This document shows positions 54,477-63,600 of a stretch of 64,000 bases of DNA, piece by piece. Location: contig NZ_CP014327.1 of assembly GCF_000812665.2 (NCBI RefSeq), positions 2,819,501 through 2,883,500 of the forward strand, read 5' to 3'. Origin of the DNA: Falsihalocynthiibacter arcticus. GTDB lineage: Bacteria; Pseudomonadota; Alphaproteobacteria; Rhodobacterales; Rhodobacteraceae. The notes below the pieces were generated by a model. That model did not search any database and was not told where the DNA came from. It saw only the letters and a program-made list of their open reading frames with translations. Position 1 is the first letter of the stretch. Each line of letters starts with the position of its first letter. Position numbers and translations under genes: made by a program.

Positions 54477-55985
54477 TCAAAGGCTCTCTAAAAAACGGAT
54501 CAGGGCATCGCGGTCTTGTTTGGGCATTTCGACAACTTGGTCTTTCATGGCTTGCGCCTCACCGCCATGCCAGAGCACAGCTTCGAGAAGTGAACGGGCG
54601 CGACCGTCATGGAGGAAATAGGTGTGGTCCGAAACGCGTTCGGTCAATCCAATCCCCCAAAGCGGTGCGGTGCGCCATTCGGTTCCGGTTGCGCGGGATT
54701 CGGGGCGGTTATCGGCAAGGCCTTCGCCCATATCGTGCAAAAGAAGGTCGCTATAAGGCCAAATTAGTTGGAAACTTTGCGCGGGTTGGTCCCCAAGACG
54801 GTGGGTCACAAAGGCTGGGGTGTGGCAGGACGCACAGCCCGTGTCGTAAAAGACCTCTTTACCGCGCAAGACTTCGGGGTCGTCCACATCCCGTCGCGCG
54901 GGCACACCCAAATTACGGCTGTAGAAGGCCACAAGATCGAGCGCGTCGTTTTCGATTTCATTGCCCCCTTCGCTGCCATTTGGCGCTTCTAGGCAGGCTG
55001 TTTGAGCTGCGGTGCACTCTCCTTGTGGCGTCGGAAAAAGCGGGCTGGAAATCCCAATATCACCGGCAAACGCGGCGGCAGATTGATGTTTTATCGTGGG
55101 CGCGCCCGCCTTTAGGCCAAAGCGCCCCAACATGGGTTGATCGTATTCCATTGACCAGACCACATTGGCGCGGCCAGAAATGCCGTCTCCATTCGCGTCG
55201 TCAGGATCCGTGTTTGCGACGATATCTGCTGTGGGGATCGCTTCCAACAGGCCCAAGCCGATCATTTGGGGAGCAATGCGGGGGCTGAGCATGGCGTCAG
55301 GGTGAAGCGGCCCATAGCCAAGGTCGGCCGCCGTGTAGGTTGGAACGCGCAAAGAGGCGGTCTCGCCGTCCGAAAGGGCGACTTCCTGTTCTTCATAATC
55401 GATTTGCAAGCGGTATTCGGCTTGATGCCCCGCGAGGCTGAAATTCTGAAGCTGGGTGCCATAGATTGGGTCAGGCAGGGTCGCCAAATAATCTTCGATT
55501 CCTGCGATGCCATCCGTAGATGCCCCCGGAATAGAGACGCGCAGAAAGAGGGAAATCGCAGTTTCGTCGGCGTTTTCGGGCGCATGTCCCCGTCCGTCTT
55601 TTATGTGGCAACTTTGACAGGAGCGCGCGTTGTAAAGCGGGCCAAGACCGTCGGAGGCCAAAGTAGAGGAGGGCGACGAGACCCAGAGTTTGCGAAACAA
55701 TCCGTTGCCGACTTTGAAATTGAGTTCGCCGTCAAATCCGATGTTCGCGGAGGGTTGCGAAAACGCATCCGAATTGTTGCGTACCCGCACGGTTGCGGCC
55801 CCTGCAGTCTGTTCCTCAAACGGGCTGGCGGCGGAGAAATCTAGGGTCGGCGCCGTAACTGCCGCGATACGGGCGGCTTCTTTTGCGGTGCGGGGGATCA
55901 CGTTGAGGTGCGGATCGCCAAGCTCTTGGGCGGTCGCGGACGAAACGGAAAGGATCAAGGCGGAGACGGCAAGTCTGGCAAGCAT
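54477..55985 (-). CDS. Di-haem c-type cytochrome (DHOR-family oxidoreductase)
   Basis: The 502-residue protein has a signal peptide (MLARLAVSALILSVSSATAQ) and two haem c sites: RSCQSCHIKDG and TGCASCHTPAF. It belongs to the di-haem oxidoreductase group found with imelysins in iron-regulated operons and may set the redox state of iron in the periplasm. ATG 55985 is preferred to TTG 56000 because it places the leader properly, though neither has a strong ribosome site. Confidence 0.86.
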   Translation of the reverse strand: MLARLAVSALILSVSSATAQELGDPHLNVIPRTAKEAARIAAVTAPTLDFSAASPFEEQTAGAATVRVRNNSDAFSQPSANIGFDGELNFKVGNGLFRKLWVSSPSSTLASDGLGPLYNARSCQSCHIKDGRGHAPENADETAISLFLRVSIPGASTDGIAGIEDYLATLPDPIYGTQLQNFSLAGHQAEYRLQIDYEEQEVALSDGETASLRVPTYTAADLGYGPLHPDAMLSPRIAPQMIGLGLLEAIPTADIVANTDPDDANGDGISGRANVVWSMEYDQPMLGRFGLKAGAPTIKHQSAAAFAGDIGISSPLFPTPQGECTAAQTACLEAPNGSEGGNEIENDALDLVAFYSRNLGVPARRDVDDPEVLRGKEVFYDTGCASCHTPAFVTHRLGDQPAQSFQLIWPYSDLLLHDMGEGLADNRPESRATGTEWRTAPLWGIGLTERVSDHTYFLHDGRARSLLEAVLWHGGEAQAMKDQVVEMPKQDRDALIRFLESL

Positions 55986-56049
55986 AGCGGGACCATTCAA
56001 TATTACTGCGCGACGCCCGTTCGTGACGGACGCCGCTTTTTGGTAGGGT

Positions 56050-57312
56050 TTACTGGAAGACAGCGGCGGGACTATCGAGGCTGTCGGAGCCTTCGAATTC
56101 GATATGGTTTAGCCCGAGGGTTGTGACGATGCGCTCAATCGTTTTGGTTTGATCAATCAAGCTATTCACGCCGCCCATGACCAAAGCTTCACCGGCAAGA
56201 TTGCCTCGCTCCAACATCTGGTCATAAGCAAAGCCAGCTTCCGCGGCGGTCTTGATCCGACCCAAATTTCGCATGGTAACCGAGAGTTTTGCTTGCATTT
56301 CAGCGTCGAGGGCTGGGTCCGCTTCGACCACGAGGTCCGAAAGGGATGCGCCCGAAACGAGGGAGCCATCAACACGCACATACTCGCCCAAATAGATATT
56401 TTGAACGCCCAATCCGTCGTAATAGTGGCTGTTGTGGGTGTTGTCAGAGAAGCAATCATGCTCTTCTTCTGGGTCGTTGAGCATCAGGCCAAGGCGCATC
56501 CGTTCGCCCGCTTGTTCGCCATAGGAAAGCGACCCCATGCCTGTCAACATCGCGACAATTCCCGTGCCCTCGTTGGTCAAAAGCGTGGTGCGCGCTTCGC
56601 CCTCAGAGCTCCATTGTGCGGTCATCCAATCGAGATCAGCGACCAAGAGCGCAACGGCAGCTTGCAAATATTCCGCGCGGCGGTCGCAGTTTGCGTTGCT
56701 ACAATCGTCACCCGTGGCGTAATCCGTCCAAGGGCGATTACCCGCACCCAAACCGTGGCCATTCAAGTCTTGGCCCCAGAGCAAAAACTCGATGGCGTGG
56801 TATCCCGTGGCGACATTTGACTCAACGCCGTCTGCTTCGTGCAGAGTAGCGGCCAGAAAGTCTGGCGTAATGGACGAGGCATCAATATCAGTGCCGGATA
56901 GTAAGAAACTTGGGTTCGCGATGACGTTCAAAACCGCAAAGGCGTTTTCGTCGGTCGGCTGGCCATAGGCATCGCTTACATAGTCGATCAAACCCTCATC
57001 AAGCGGCCACGCGTTCACTTTGCCTTCCCAATCATCGACGATGGCGTTGCCAAAGCGAAAGACTTCGGATTGTTGGTAGGGGACGCGGGCGCTAAGCCAT
57101 GCCTTGCGGGCAGCGTTCAAAGTTTCCGCAGAAGGGGCTGCGACCAATGCGTCGATTGCAACTTGCAAGGTTTGGGCTGTGATCAAACTGTCTTCATAGG
57201 TTGCCTGAGCGATATCAGCATAGGTGTTTAGGGTAGCGGTTTTGTCACCGGCCCATGCGGGGGCTGCAAGCATGCAACTTAGGGAAAGTGTGGAAATAAG
57301 TGCGCGTTTCAT
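56050..57312 (-). CDS. Imelysin-family (M75) periplasmic protein, copy 1 (IrpA type)
   Basis: The 420-residue protein starts MKRALISTLSLSCMLAAPAWA, a signal peptide. It keeps the imelysin motif in GYHAIEFLLWGQDLNG (GxHxxE) and the usual second half (LSYGEQAGERMRLGLML; HDCFSDNTHNSHYYD). IrpA-type proteins of this family are known from iron-starved cyanobacteria and other bacteria. It heads the four-gene operon. GAGGA lies before ATG 57312; ATG 57360 would bury the leader. Confidence 0.88.
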   Translation of the reverse strand: MKRALISTLSLSCMLAAPAWAGDKTATLNTYADIAQATYEDSLITAQTLQVAIDALVAAPSAETLNAARKAWLSARVPYQQSEVFRFGNAIVDDWEGKVNAWPLDEGLIDYVSDAYGQPTDENAFAVLNVIANPSFLLSGTDIDASSITPDFLAATLHEADGVESNVATGYHAIEFLLWGQDLNGHGLGAGNRPWTDYATGDDCSNANCDRRAEYLQAAVALLVADLDWMTAQWSSEGEARTTLLTNEGTGIVAMLTGMGSLSYGEQAGERMRLGLMLNDPEEEHDCFSDNTHNSHYYDGLGVQNIYLGEYVRVDGSLVSGASLSDLVVEADPALDAEMQAKLSVTMRNLGRIKTAAEAGFAYDQMLERGNLAGEALVMGGVNSLIDQTKTIERIVTTLGLNHIEFEGSDSLDSPAAVFQ

Positions 57313-57566
57313 TCGAAATCTGTCCTCGCTGTCGAATCCATTTGTCTGGGTAAGTGCCATTGCGCAGATATCTGAGCGATTTAGTTGGGTTTGTCAAATC
57401 CGATTATTTTAGTCGCCTTTAAGGTGCGTACCATTCCATATCACGCACCACCACAGATTAAATCGAAATGAAGCCGAGCCAACGATTTGAAAACATCAGT
57501 AAATGTGTGATAGTTTTTTATATATTTAAGAAAATACATTTTTTAAAACTTTTTGAGGCAAGCTAA

Positions 57567-58997
57567 ATGAACACGATTATTGATGGCTTGAATGCCATCC
57601 TCTGGAATTACGTTTTGATTTACGGGTTGTTGGGGGCGGGGCTGTTTTTCACCATTCGATTGGGCGGGATTCAGTTCCGGCATTTTGGCGAAATGGTGCG
57701 CTTGGTTGTGGCGCGGCCCACGGCGGATTCGCATGGAATTACCCCTTTTCAGGCGCTATCGGTAAGTTTGGCGTCGCGCGTTGGAACGGGCAACCTTGCG
57801 GGCGTCGCGGTTGCGCTTACACTTGGGGGACCGGGGGCGATTTTTTGGATGTGGATGGTGGCTTTGGTGGGCATGGCAACGGCCTATGCCGAAAGCACTT
57901 TGGCCCAAGTTTATAAGGTGACAACAGCCAAAGGGCACTATCGTGGCGGTCCTGCATTTTACATCGCACAGGGCCTGAATGCGCCACGGGCGGGCGCGAT
58001 TTTTTCGATCTGTTTGATTATAAGTTTCGGGCTGATTTTTGTGGCAGTTCAATCGAATTCAATCGCGGAATCCTTCAACGGATTGATTGGAATCCCCAAG
58101 TGGATCGTCGGCGCTCTGGTCGCCGCAGTGGCGGGTGTGGTGATTGTTGGCGGGATACGCTCCATTGCCAAAGTGGCCCAGTTTCTGGTGCCAATTATGG
58201 CGGGGGCTTATCTGATTGTGGCCATCATCGTCATGGCTTTGAACCTGCCCCAAGTGCCGGAATTGCTATGGCTCATTATCTCAAGCGCGTTGGGTTTTCA
58301 CGAAGCCGTCGGCGGTGTGGCGGGGGGCGTGATGGCCGCCGCCCTCAACGGCATTAAGCGCGGTTTATTCTCGAATGAGGCGGGCATGGGGTCGGCTCCC
58401 AATATCGCCGCTGCCGCAACCCCGCAACCGCATCACCCCTCAAGCCAAGGGTTTGTGCAGGCCTTTGGCTGTTTTGTGGATACGATTTTGGTGAGCACCG
58501 CGACGGCGATCCTCATCCTTTTGTCGGGAGTTTTGGGATTGTCGGACACTACCGGAATGCAACTCACGCAAAGCGCGCTTGAGGTGCATATGGGGCCTGT
58601 GGGCGGGTATTTTGTGGCCATTGCCATTCTCTTTTTCGCCTTTACATCCATCCTTGGGAACTACTCTTACGCGGAAAATGCGATGACTTATCTCAAGCTG
58701 GATTCCCCGCTTCCGATTATGATCTTGCGTCTGAGTTGTTTGTCGATGGTTATCTGGGGCGCCACGCAAACCGTGCAAACAGTGTTTAATTTTGCGGATG
58801 CCGCGATGGGAATGATGGCAGTTATTAACCTCACGGCAATCCTTATGTTGTCGGGAACAGTCTATAAATTGACCCTCGATTATTTCACTCAACGCAAGGC
58901 GGGGAAATCACCGCGCTTTGATGCAGACAAGTTCCCAGAACTGGATCGTGGAGTTGATGCGAGGATTTGGAGTTCAGACGAAAGCCCCAGCGTTTAG
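57567..58997 (+). CDS. Sodium:alanine/glycine symporter (AGCS family)
   Basis: The 476-residue inner-membrane protein has around ten hydrophobic segments and AGCS signatures: VSLASRVGTGNLAGVAVAL, PGAIFWMWMVALVGMATAYA, ESTLAQ, KRGLFSNEAGMGSAPNIAA. It would import a small neutral amino acid with Na+. Length fits the family. It is a single gene with its own upstream A/T-rich region. Confidence 0.93.
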   Translation: MNTIIDGLNAILWNYVLIYGLLGAGLFFTIRLGGIQFRHFGEMVRLVVARPTADSHGITPFQALSVSLASRVGTGNLAGVAVALTLGGPGAIFWMWMVALVGMATAYAESTLAQVYKVTTAKGHYRGGPAFYIAQGLNAPRAGAIFSICLIISFGLIFVAVQSNSIAESFNGLIGIPKWIVGALVAAVAGVVIVGGIRSIAKVAQFLVPIMAGAYLIVAIIVMALNLPQVPELLWLIISSALGFHEAVGGVAGGVMAAALNGIKRGLFSNEAGMGSAPNIAAAATPQPHHPSSQGFVQAFGCFVDTILVSTATAILILLSGVLGLSDTTGMQLTQSALEVHMGPVGGYFVAIAILFFAFTSILGNYSYAENAMTYLKLDSPLPIMILRLSCLSMVIWGATQTVQTVFNFADAAMGMMAVINLTAILMLSGTVYKLTLDYFTQRKAGKSPRFDADKFPELDRGVDARIWSSDESPSV

Positions 58998-59056
58998 GGG
59001 CTCTATTTGGACAGGTTTTCCCGCGCATTAAAATTGCTACAAAAGGATGTTACATA

Positions 59057-59509
59057 ATGAAGACTACTGCATTTCGCCTTGGCCGTACGGTCGGTCACCT
59101 TTTGCTTGCGCTGCTCAATGCGACGTTGCTCCTCGCGGCCGTTTGCCTCTTTTTGGAATTGCGCGTCGTGAAAGCCGTTGATGGTCTGACACAAACTTTC
59201 TCTGAAAATCTCGTGCAAGTGGCCCCGCTTCGGGATGCTGTGATTTCCCTCTCACTGGACGCGGCGGAATTGCGGGGTGAGCTTGCGGCATTCACGCAGA
59301 CGCCAAATTCATTCAACGAGGAACGTGCCAATGCCCTCAGTGCCAAAGTGGATATTCTAAATACGCAACTTGTTGCATTAAAAGGGAATATCGGAAATGT
59401 CATGCAAAATCCTGAGGGGTTGATCGATCATGCAATTGAGAAGACAGCGCAAGAAGTGATTGATGGCTTGTCCGATTTGCGCGGATGCGAAAAACCGGTG
59501 AGTATGTAA
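59057..59509 (+). CDS. Small membrane-anchored coiled-coil protein, unknown function
   Basis: The 150-residue product has one N-terminal membrane helix (about residues 12-34, HLLLALLNATLLLAAVCLFL). A long, probably helical region follows, with repeated Leu/Val and charged residues (LVQVAPLRDAVISLSLDAAE; NALSAKVDILNTQLVALKG). It ends in a soluble tail, LRGCEKPVSM. ATG 59057 has AAAAGGA upstream. I do not recognise it. It follows the AGCS gene by 59 bp and may be co-transcribed. Confidence 0.65.
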   Translation: MKTTAFRLGRTVGHLLLALLNATLLLAAVCLFLELRVVKAVDGLTQTFSENLVQVAPLRDAVISLSLDAAELRGELAAFTQTPNSFNEERANALSAKVDILNTQLVALKGNIGNVMQNPEGLIDHAIEKTAQEVIDGLSDLRGCEKPVSM

Positions 59510-59656
59510 ATCACCGCCAAAATTGGCAGGGTGAACGCGTAAAAATTGGTGCTTAAAATCCGTGGGGTGAAGCTCTATACCAAAGCGTGTCCGTTTGGGC
59601 CATCCCGTGTCGCCCGTTGGCGCGCACCTATCAAATTCGAGTGAGTTTTGTACAGC

Positions 59657-60719
59657 ATGGATCGAAATCTAGACCCAATCCTGCATATAGGTGCACCCAA
59701 ATGCGGTAGTTCCAGCTTGCAACGCGCGCTATCATTGCGGCCGACTTTTACGTCCCGCGCGGGGGTGACCTATCGGTATATTGTCCTACGTCGAGAACAA
59801 ATCCTTGGCGGGCTTGCGATTATACTCATTATGAAAACCACGCGCCGCGCGTATCTTCAATCGGCGCGGTTCGACGAAATCATCCTGACCCAAAACCAAG
59901 ACGGAAGCTGGCATCCAAACGCAAGATCGATTGCGCGTATTCGTAAATTATTTGCGCAAATGCGGGCACGAAACGAGGTGCCGATTATCTCAAACGAGGG
60001 GAATTTTTCCTTGTTATCGCGCCATCTCGGTCCCGAAATGTTTTCAACATCTGGGGTTGAAATGTCAGGTTTTCGTATACGTGCGCCCTCAAGTTGAATG
60101 GATGAATAGTGCCTGGTGGCAATGGGGCCTATGGGAAGAATTTCCGTATCAGAAGGATTTTTCCGCATGGTTTCCCGCGGCCAGAGAAGGCTGCAATTGG
60201 TTGAAACGATTAAAAAACCTTCGGGAGATCGATCAGATATCTGCCCTCAACGTTGCCCTTGCCAACGGGAATGTTGTGGCGCAGTTTTTTGAAGCTATTG
60301 GGTGTGATGCGCCCGCCGATGCGGCCGAAATCGAGAACCGATCTCTGGATATTTCAGCCATCAAGTTTCTGTTGAATAATCGTGGTTTGCGCAAAGACAT
60401 TCACGACTCAAAAGCGGCGTTGATTTTGGCAAAACTGAAGGTTGAAAACAGTGAAAAACCGTGGTGTTTGAGTGCAAATCAGGTTCAGAGCATCATACGC
60501 CACCACCTGCAGCATAACAAAGCCCTTCTTGAGTTTCTAGACAAGGACCAAGCAGAAAGGATGCGTGCCGACCCGCATTGGTGGCAAGCTGATAGCTATC
60601 AAACAGCGCGCGTTCACAAGGTTGGTGCTCCAGATTTTCTGCACGAAGACGACGCCCAATCAGCCTTTTATCGGACGGAACTGCGAAAACGGGGCTTCAA
60701 AATGCGGGCCTCTGTTTAA
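59657..60719 (+). pseudogene. Sulfotransferase-like protein, frameshifted
   Basis: The first frame (59657-60097) starts MDRNLDPILHIGAPKCGSSS, with the PAPS-binding loop of sulfotransferases (PKCGSSSLQ), and SNEGNFSLLSRHLGPEMF. It ends in a different frame from the second half (to 60719), which resumes QVFVYVRPQVEWMNSAWWQWG and runs about 215 residues. The change falls near 60068: removing one T (ATGTCAG to ATGCAG) joins them. Together they give a protein of about 350 residues that may sulfate a sugar or lipid. Frameshift by mutation or read error. Confidence 0.72.
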
Positions 60720-60746
60720 CTCCCCGCGCAATTGACGGGCGGGGAG
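60720..60746. terminator. Terminator between convergent genes
   Basis: CTCCCCGC (60720-60727) pairs with GCGGGGAG (60739-60746), starting right after the sulfotransferase-like stop, 18 bp before the end of the leucine dehydrogenase gene. Confidence 0.65.
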
Positions 60747-60764
60747 GTTGGTTTTCGAAACGGT

Positions 60765-61820
60765 TCACGCCTTTGGGCGCGCAGCGGCGATTTTGGCGAG
60801 GGCAATGTCGTCGGCGACTTCTGAACTGGGGAGGTGCGCGTCATCCGCGCGTTTCAAAATATCGAGGATTGTGTGGTACAGGCCGGTGATCCGCGCCACA
60901 TCGGCCTCGCGCGACGGAGTTGAGAAGATCACTGTTGAGCCCCCCATGACACCGCCCGCGTTCACCACATAGTCGGGCACATATGTGATACCGCGTTCTT
61001 GCAACGCGCGGCCAAATTTTGGTTCGGCAAGCTGGTTGTTGGCGAGGCCACATATGACCTTTGCTTTGATTTCTGGAAGGGTTGTCGCATTCACAACGGC
61101 CCCCATCGCGCAGGGTGCAAAGATATCGACGTCTTGGGCATGGATGCGGTCGGGGGGAACGGCGGTGACGCCATATTTTGCGACGACATCCTGAACGACC
61201 TCGTCGCGGACGTCGGCCACAACAAGTTCTGCTCCGGCGGCGTGCAATTGGCGCGCGAGGTCGGCACCCGTGCCGCCAAGGCCTTGAATTGCCACGCGTA
61301 AACCTGTTAGTTCATTTCGGTCCCACACGTGCTTTGCCGCGGCGCGAATACCTGTGAAGCCGCCAAGGGCTGTGAAGGAAGACGGGTTGAAGCCCTCTTC
61401 GTATTGCTCGGCGCGGCAAAAAATATAGTCGCAGTTTTCGGCCAAAATATCGGCGTCTTTGGGGCCAACTCCCACATCGATTGCGGTCCAATACAGGCCA
61501 CCAAGGTCCTGAACATGTCTGGAGAAGGCGCGCAAAAGGTCGGCTTTGTCGGCGCGCGCGGGGTCTGCAATGATCACGCATTTTCCGCCGCCCAAGGGCA
61601 AATCGGCCACCGCGTTTTTGTAACTCATGCCTTTGGATAGGCGCAAAACATCCGTGAGTGCTGCGTCCTCGCTTGCGTAGGCGTGCATCCGACAGCCCCC
61701 CGCAGCAGGTCCAAGAGTGGTCGAGTGAATGGCGATGATCGCACGCAAACCAACGGCGGGGTCGTTACAAAACAACACCTTTTCGTGGTTATCGAATTCT
61801 GGGTGTTCAAAAATGGACAT
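60765..61820 (-). CDS. ldh: Leucine dehydrogenase (Glu/Leu/Phe/Val dehydrogenase family)
   Basis: The 351-residue protein has the family N-terminal domain (LRAIIAIHSTTLGPAAGGCR; GMSYKNAVADLPLGGGKCVI with the catalytic Lys) and an NAD-binding domain (VAIQGLGGTGADLARQLHA). It deaminates branched-chain amino acids to 2-oxo acids. ATG 61820 (MSIFEHPEFD) follows AAGGA. It is divergent from an Lrp-family gene, which probably controls it in response to an amino acid. Confidence 0.9.
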   Translation of the reverse strand: MSIFEHPEFDNHEKVLFCNDPAVGLRAIIAIHSTTLGPAAGGCRMHAYASEDAALTDVLRLSKGMSYKNAVADLPLGGGKCVIIADPARADKADLLRAFSRHVQDLGGLYWTAIDVGVGPKDADILAENCDYIFCRAEQYEEGFNPSSFTALGGFTGIRAAAKHVWDRNELTGLRVAIQGLGGTGADLARQLHAAGAELVVADVRDEVVQDVVAKYGVTAVPPDRIHAQDVDIFAPCAMGAVVNATTLPEIKAKVICGLANNQLAEPKFGRALQERGITYVPDYVVNAGGVMGGSTVIFSTPSREADVARITGLYHTILDILKRADDAHLPSSEVADDIALAKIAAARPKA

Positions 61821-61894
61821 GGTGGATTCCTTGGTTTCGCCGTGCGTGCAGTTTAGGGGGTATTGGGGAGAGAATCCGTGCAAACATCCATGCT

Positions 61895-61936
61895 ATTCCC
61901 TATAGTTCCGCAAGGATTGGCTAAAATATAGGGAAT
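61895..61936. promoter_or_regulatory. Candidate Lrp operator in the divergent promoter
   Basis: ATTCCCTATA (61895-61904) and TATAGGGAAT (61927-61936) are perfect inverted repeats, 22 bp apart, so their centres are 32 bp (three helical turns) apart. This fits cooperative binding by an Lrp-type octamer between ldh and the regulator. Confidence 0.6.
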
Positions 61937-61947
61937 ACGTAGCTAAT

Positions 61948-62403
61948 ATGACCAAAATTGAACTGGACGTCACGGATCACCGGATTCTGCGGGTTTTGCG
62001 CCAAGAAGGGCGGATTTCGAACCTTGATCTGGCGCAACGGGTGGGGCTTTCGCCCACGCCCTGCAGTCGCCGCGTGCGTCGCCTTGAGACCAGCGGCGTT
62101 ATCACTGGCTATAGTGCCCAGATCAATCCGACGGCGATGGGGCATGGGGTGACCGTCATGGTGAACATTCGTTTATCCCGCCAAGGCCCCGCAGATATTG
62201 AAGAATTTCTCGCGGCGGTGAAGCGGATGCCCGAGGTGACGGAGTGTTTGCTGGTGACGGGCAATCTGGACTATATCCTGAAGGCGCGCGCGCGGGACGT
62301 TGAAGAACTCAAGGATTTTGTCTTGGCCAAACTTAAGAAAATCCCTTGCGTTTCGGACACAACCACGATGTTGATCCTTGAGACGATCAAGCAAGCCGAT
62401 TAG
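61948..62403 (+). CDS. Lrp/AsnC-family regulator (BkdR-like)
   Basis: The 151-residue protein has an N-terminal HTH (RILRVLRQEGRISNLDLAQRVGLS) and the ligand-binding RAM domain (VTVMVNIRLSRQGPADIEEF; VTECLLVTGNLDYILKARA). Length is normal. Being divergent from leucine dehydrogenase, it most likely activates that gene when branched-chain amino acids are plentiful. It ends overlapping the opposite gene by 4 bp. Confidence 0.9.
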   Translation: MTKIELDVTDHRILRVLRQEGRISNLDLAQRVGLSPTPCSRRVRRLETSGVITGYSAQINPTAMGHGVTVMVNIRLSRQGPADIEEFLAAVKRMPEVTECLLVTGNLDYILKARARDVEELKDFVLAKLKKIPCVSDTTTMLILETIKQAD

Positions 62404-63443
62404 CGCGGGATGTGGACGGTTTGCCCTGTGTCACAGGCGGTTTGAATGGCTTCCAAAACATGCATGGTTTTGAGGCCTTCTTCACCCGAAACCAACGGGG
62501 ACGCGTGCCCCTTGATGACCTCCGCGAAGTGTTCGATTTGATTAACCAATGGTGCGGACGTGGCGCAGGGGAAGGAGGCCGCACGGATGGGCGACCACCA
62601 GCTTTGCGGCGCGTCGTGGGTCCAGACCGTAAGGTCGGGCAGGGACATTGCGCCTTTTGAGCCACCGAAGTGATAACAGGATTGGTTCGTTGCGGGGTAA
62701 GCGGGGTTTTCGCCCGCCGTAAGTTCCCAACTCCAAGGGGCGGCGATGGCGTCGGACACGGTGAGGGTGCCGATGGCTCCGTTGGCGAACCCAAGCACGG
62801 CGGCGGCGACGTCCTCATTATCGTGTCCGCGTCGGGAGGGTGCGGCTTGGGCCTGTACGGTTATGATGTCGCCGCAGAGGTGGCGCATGAGATCAACGTC
62901 ATGTGCGAGGTTGACCGAAATCGGCCCCGCCCCTTTTTGGGTGCGCCACGGGGCAACGTCGAAATAGTCGTCGGGTTTGTACAGCCAGCAGGTGGCTTGC
63001 AGGCTTCGGATGTCACCAATCACGCCTTCGGAAATGAGGGAGGCTGCTTTTTGGATGATCGAGTTGTAGCGCCGATGATGGCCAACGAGGAGGGGGACGC
63101 CGTTTGCCTGCGCCGCTTGAACCAGCTTTTCCGCTTCCTTTGCGGTGACGGCGAGGGGTTTTTCTACAAGGACCGCGCAATTGTGCTCGATGCACATAAG
63201 CCCTTGTTCCACATGCAAAGGTGTTGGCGTGGCAAGGATAACCCCATCCACCTTCGTTGCGGCAAACATCGCCTCAAGACTGGTGAAATGCGGGACGTTA
63301 TAGGTGGCAGCGAGCTTGGCCCCTTCGGGACTTGGATCCACCAGCGCGGCAAGCATAGCGTCTTGGGTGTGCGTGAGTGCGTCGAGGTGTTGTTTGCCAA
63401 CAAGCCCCGCTCCCACAACACAAATTCTGGCTTTTTGCTCCAT
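62400..63443 (-). CDS. Gfo/Idh/MocA-family oxidoreductase
   Basis: The 347-residue protein has a Rossmann fold (ARICVVGAGLVGKQHLDAL), catalytic Lys in VLVEKPLAV and VNLAHDVDLMRHLCGD with the likely catalytic His. It resembles inositol- and sugar-dehydrogenases; the substrate is unknown. ATG 63443 follows AAAGGGG; GTG 63449 is a less likely start. It stands alone and is convergent with the Lrp gene. Confidence 0.87.
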   Translation of the reverse strand: MEQKARICVVGAGLVGKQHLDALTHTQDAMLAALVDPSPEGAKLAATYNVPHFTSLEAMFAATKVDGVILATPTPLHVEQGLMCIEHNCAVLVEKPLAVTAKEAEKLVQAAQANGVPLLVGHHRRYNSIIQKAASLISEGVIGDIRSLQATCWLYKPDDYFDVAPWRTQKGAGPISVNLAHDVDLMRHLCGDIITVQAQAAPSRRGHDNEDVAAAVLGFANGAIGTLTVSDAIAAPWSWELTAGENPAYPATNQSCYHFGGSKGAMSLPDLTVWTHDAPQSWWSPIRAASFPCATSAPLVNQIEHFAEVIKGHASPLVSGEEGLKTMHVLEAIQTACDTGQTVHIPR

Positions 63444-63600
63444 GTTCACCCCTTTGATATTCCAACGAAAGCCTAACTTTTATTGTGTCCTATACAACCC
63501 AAATTGCGATCTATTCGGCCTAGGTAAGGGGAGCCAAAATGTAAAAACACTTGCCATCCGCTCAGGAGGTGCGAAAGACTGCGTTCAAAAAGGAGAAGTC

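Noticed and set aside
57369-57397. Promoter with TTGACA on the minus strand before the imelysin operon
   Set aside because: The -35 is good, but no acceptable -10 is found at 16-18 bp; I also could not support a Fur, Irr or RirA box, so no site is listed.
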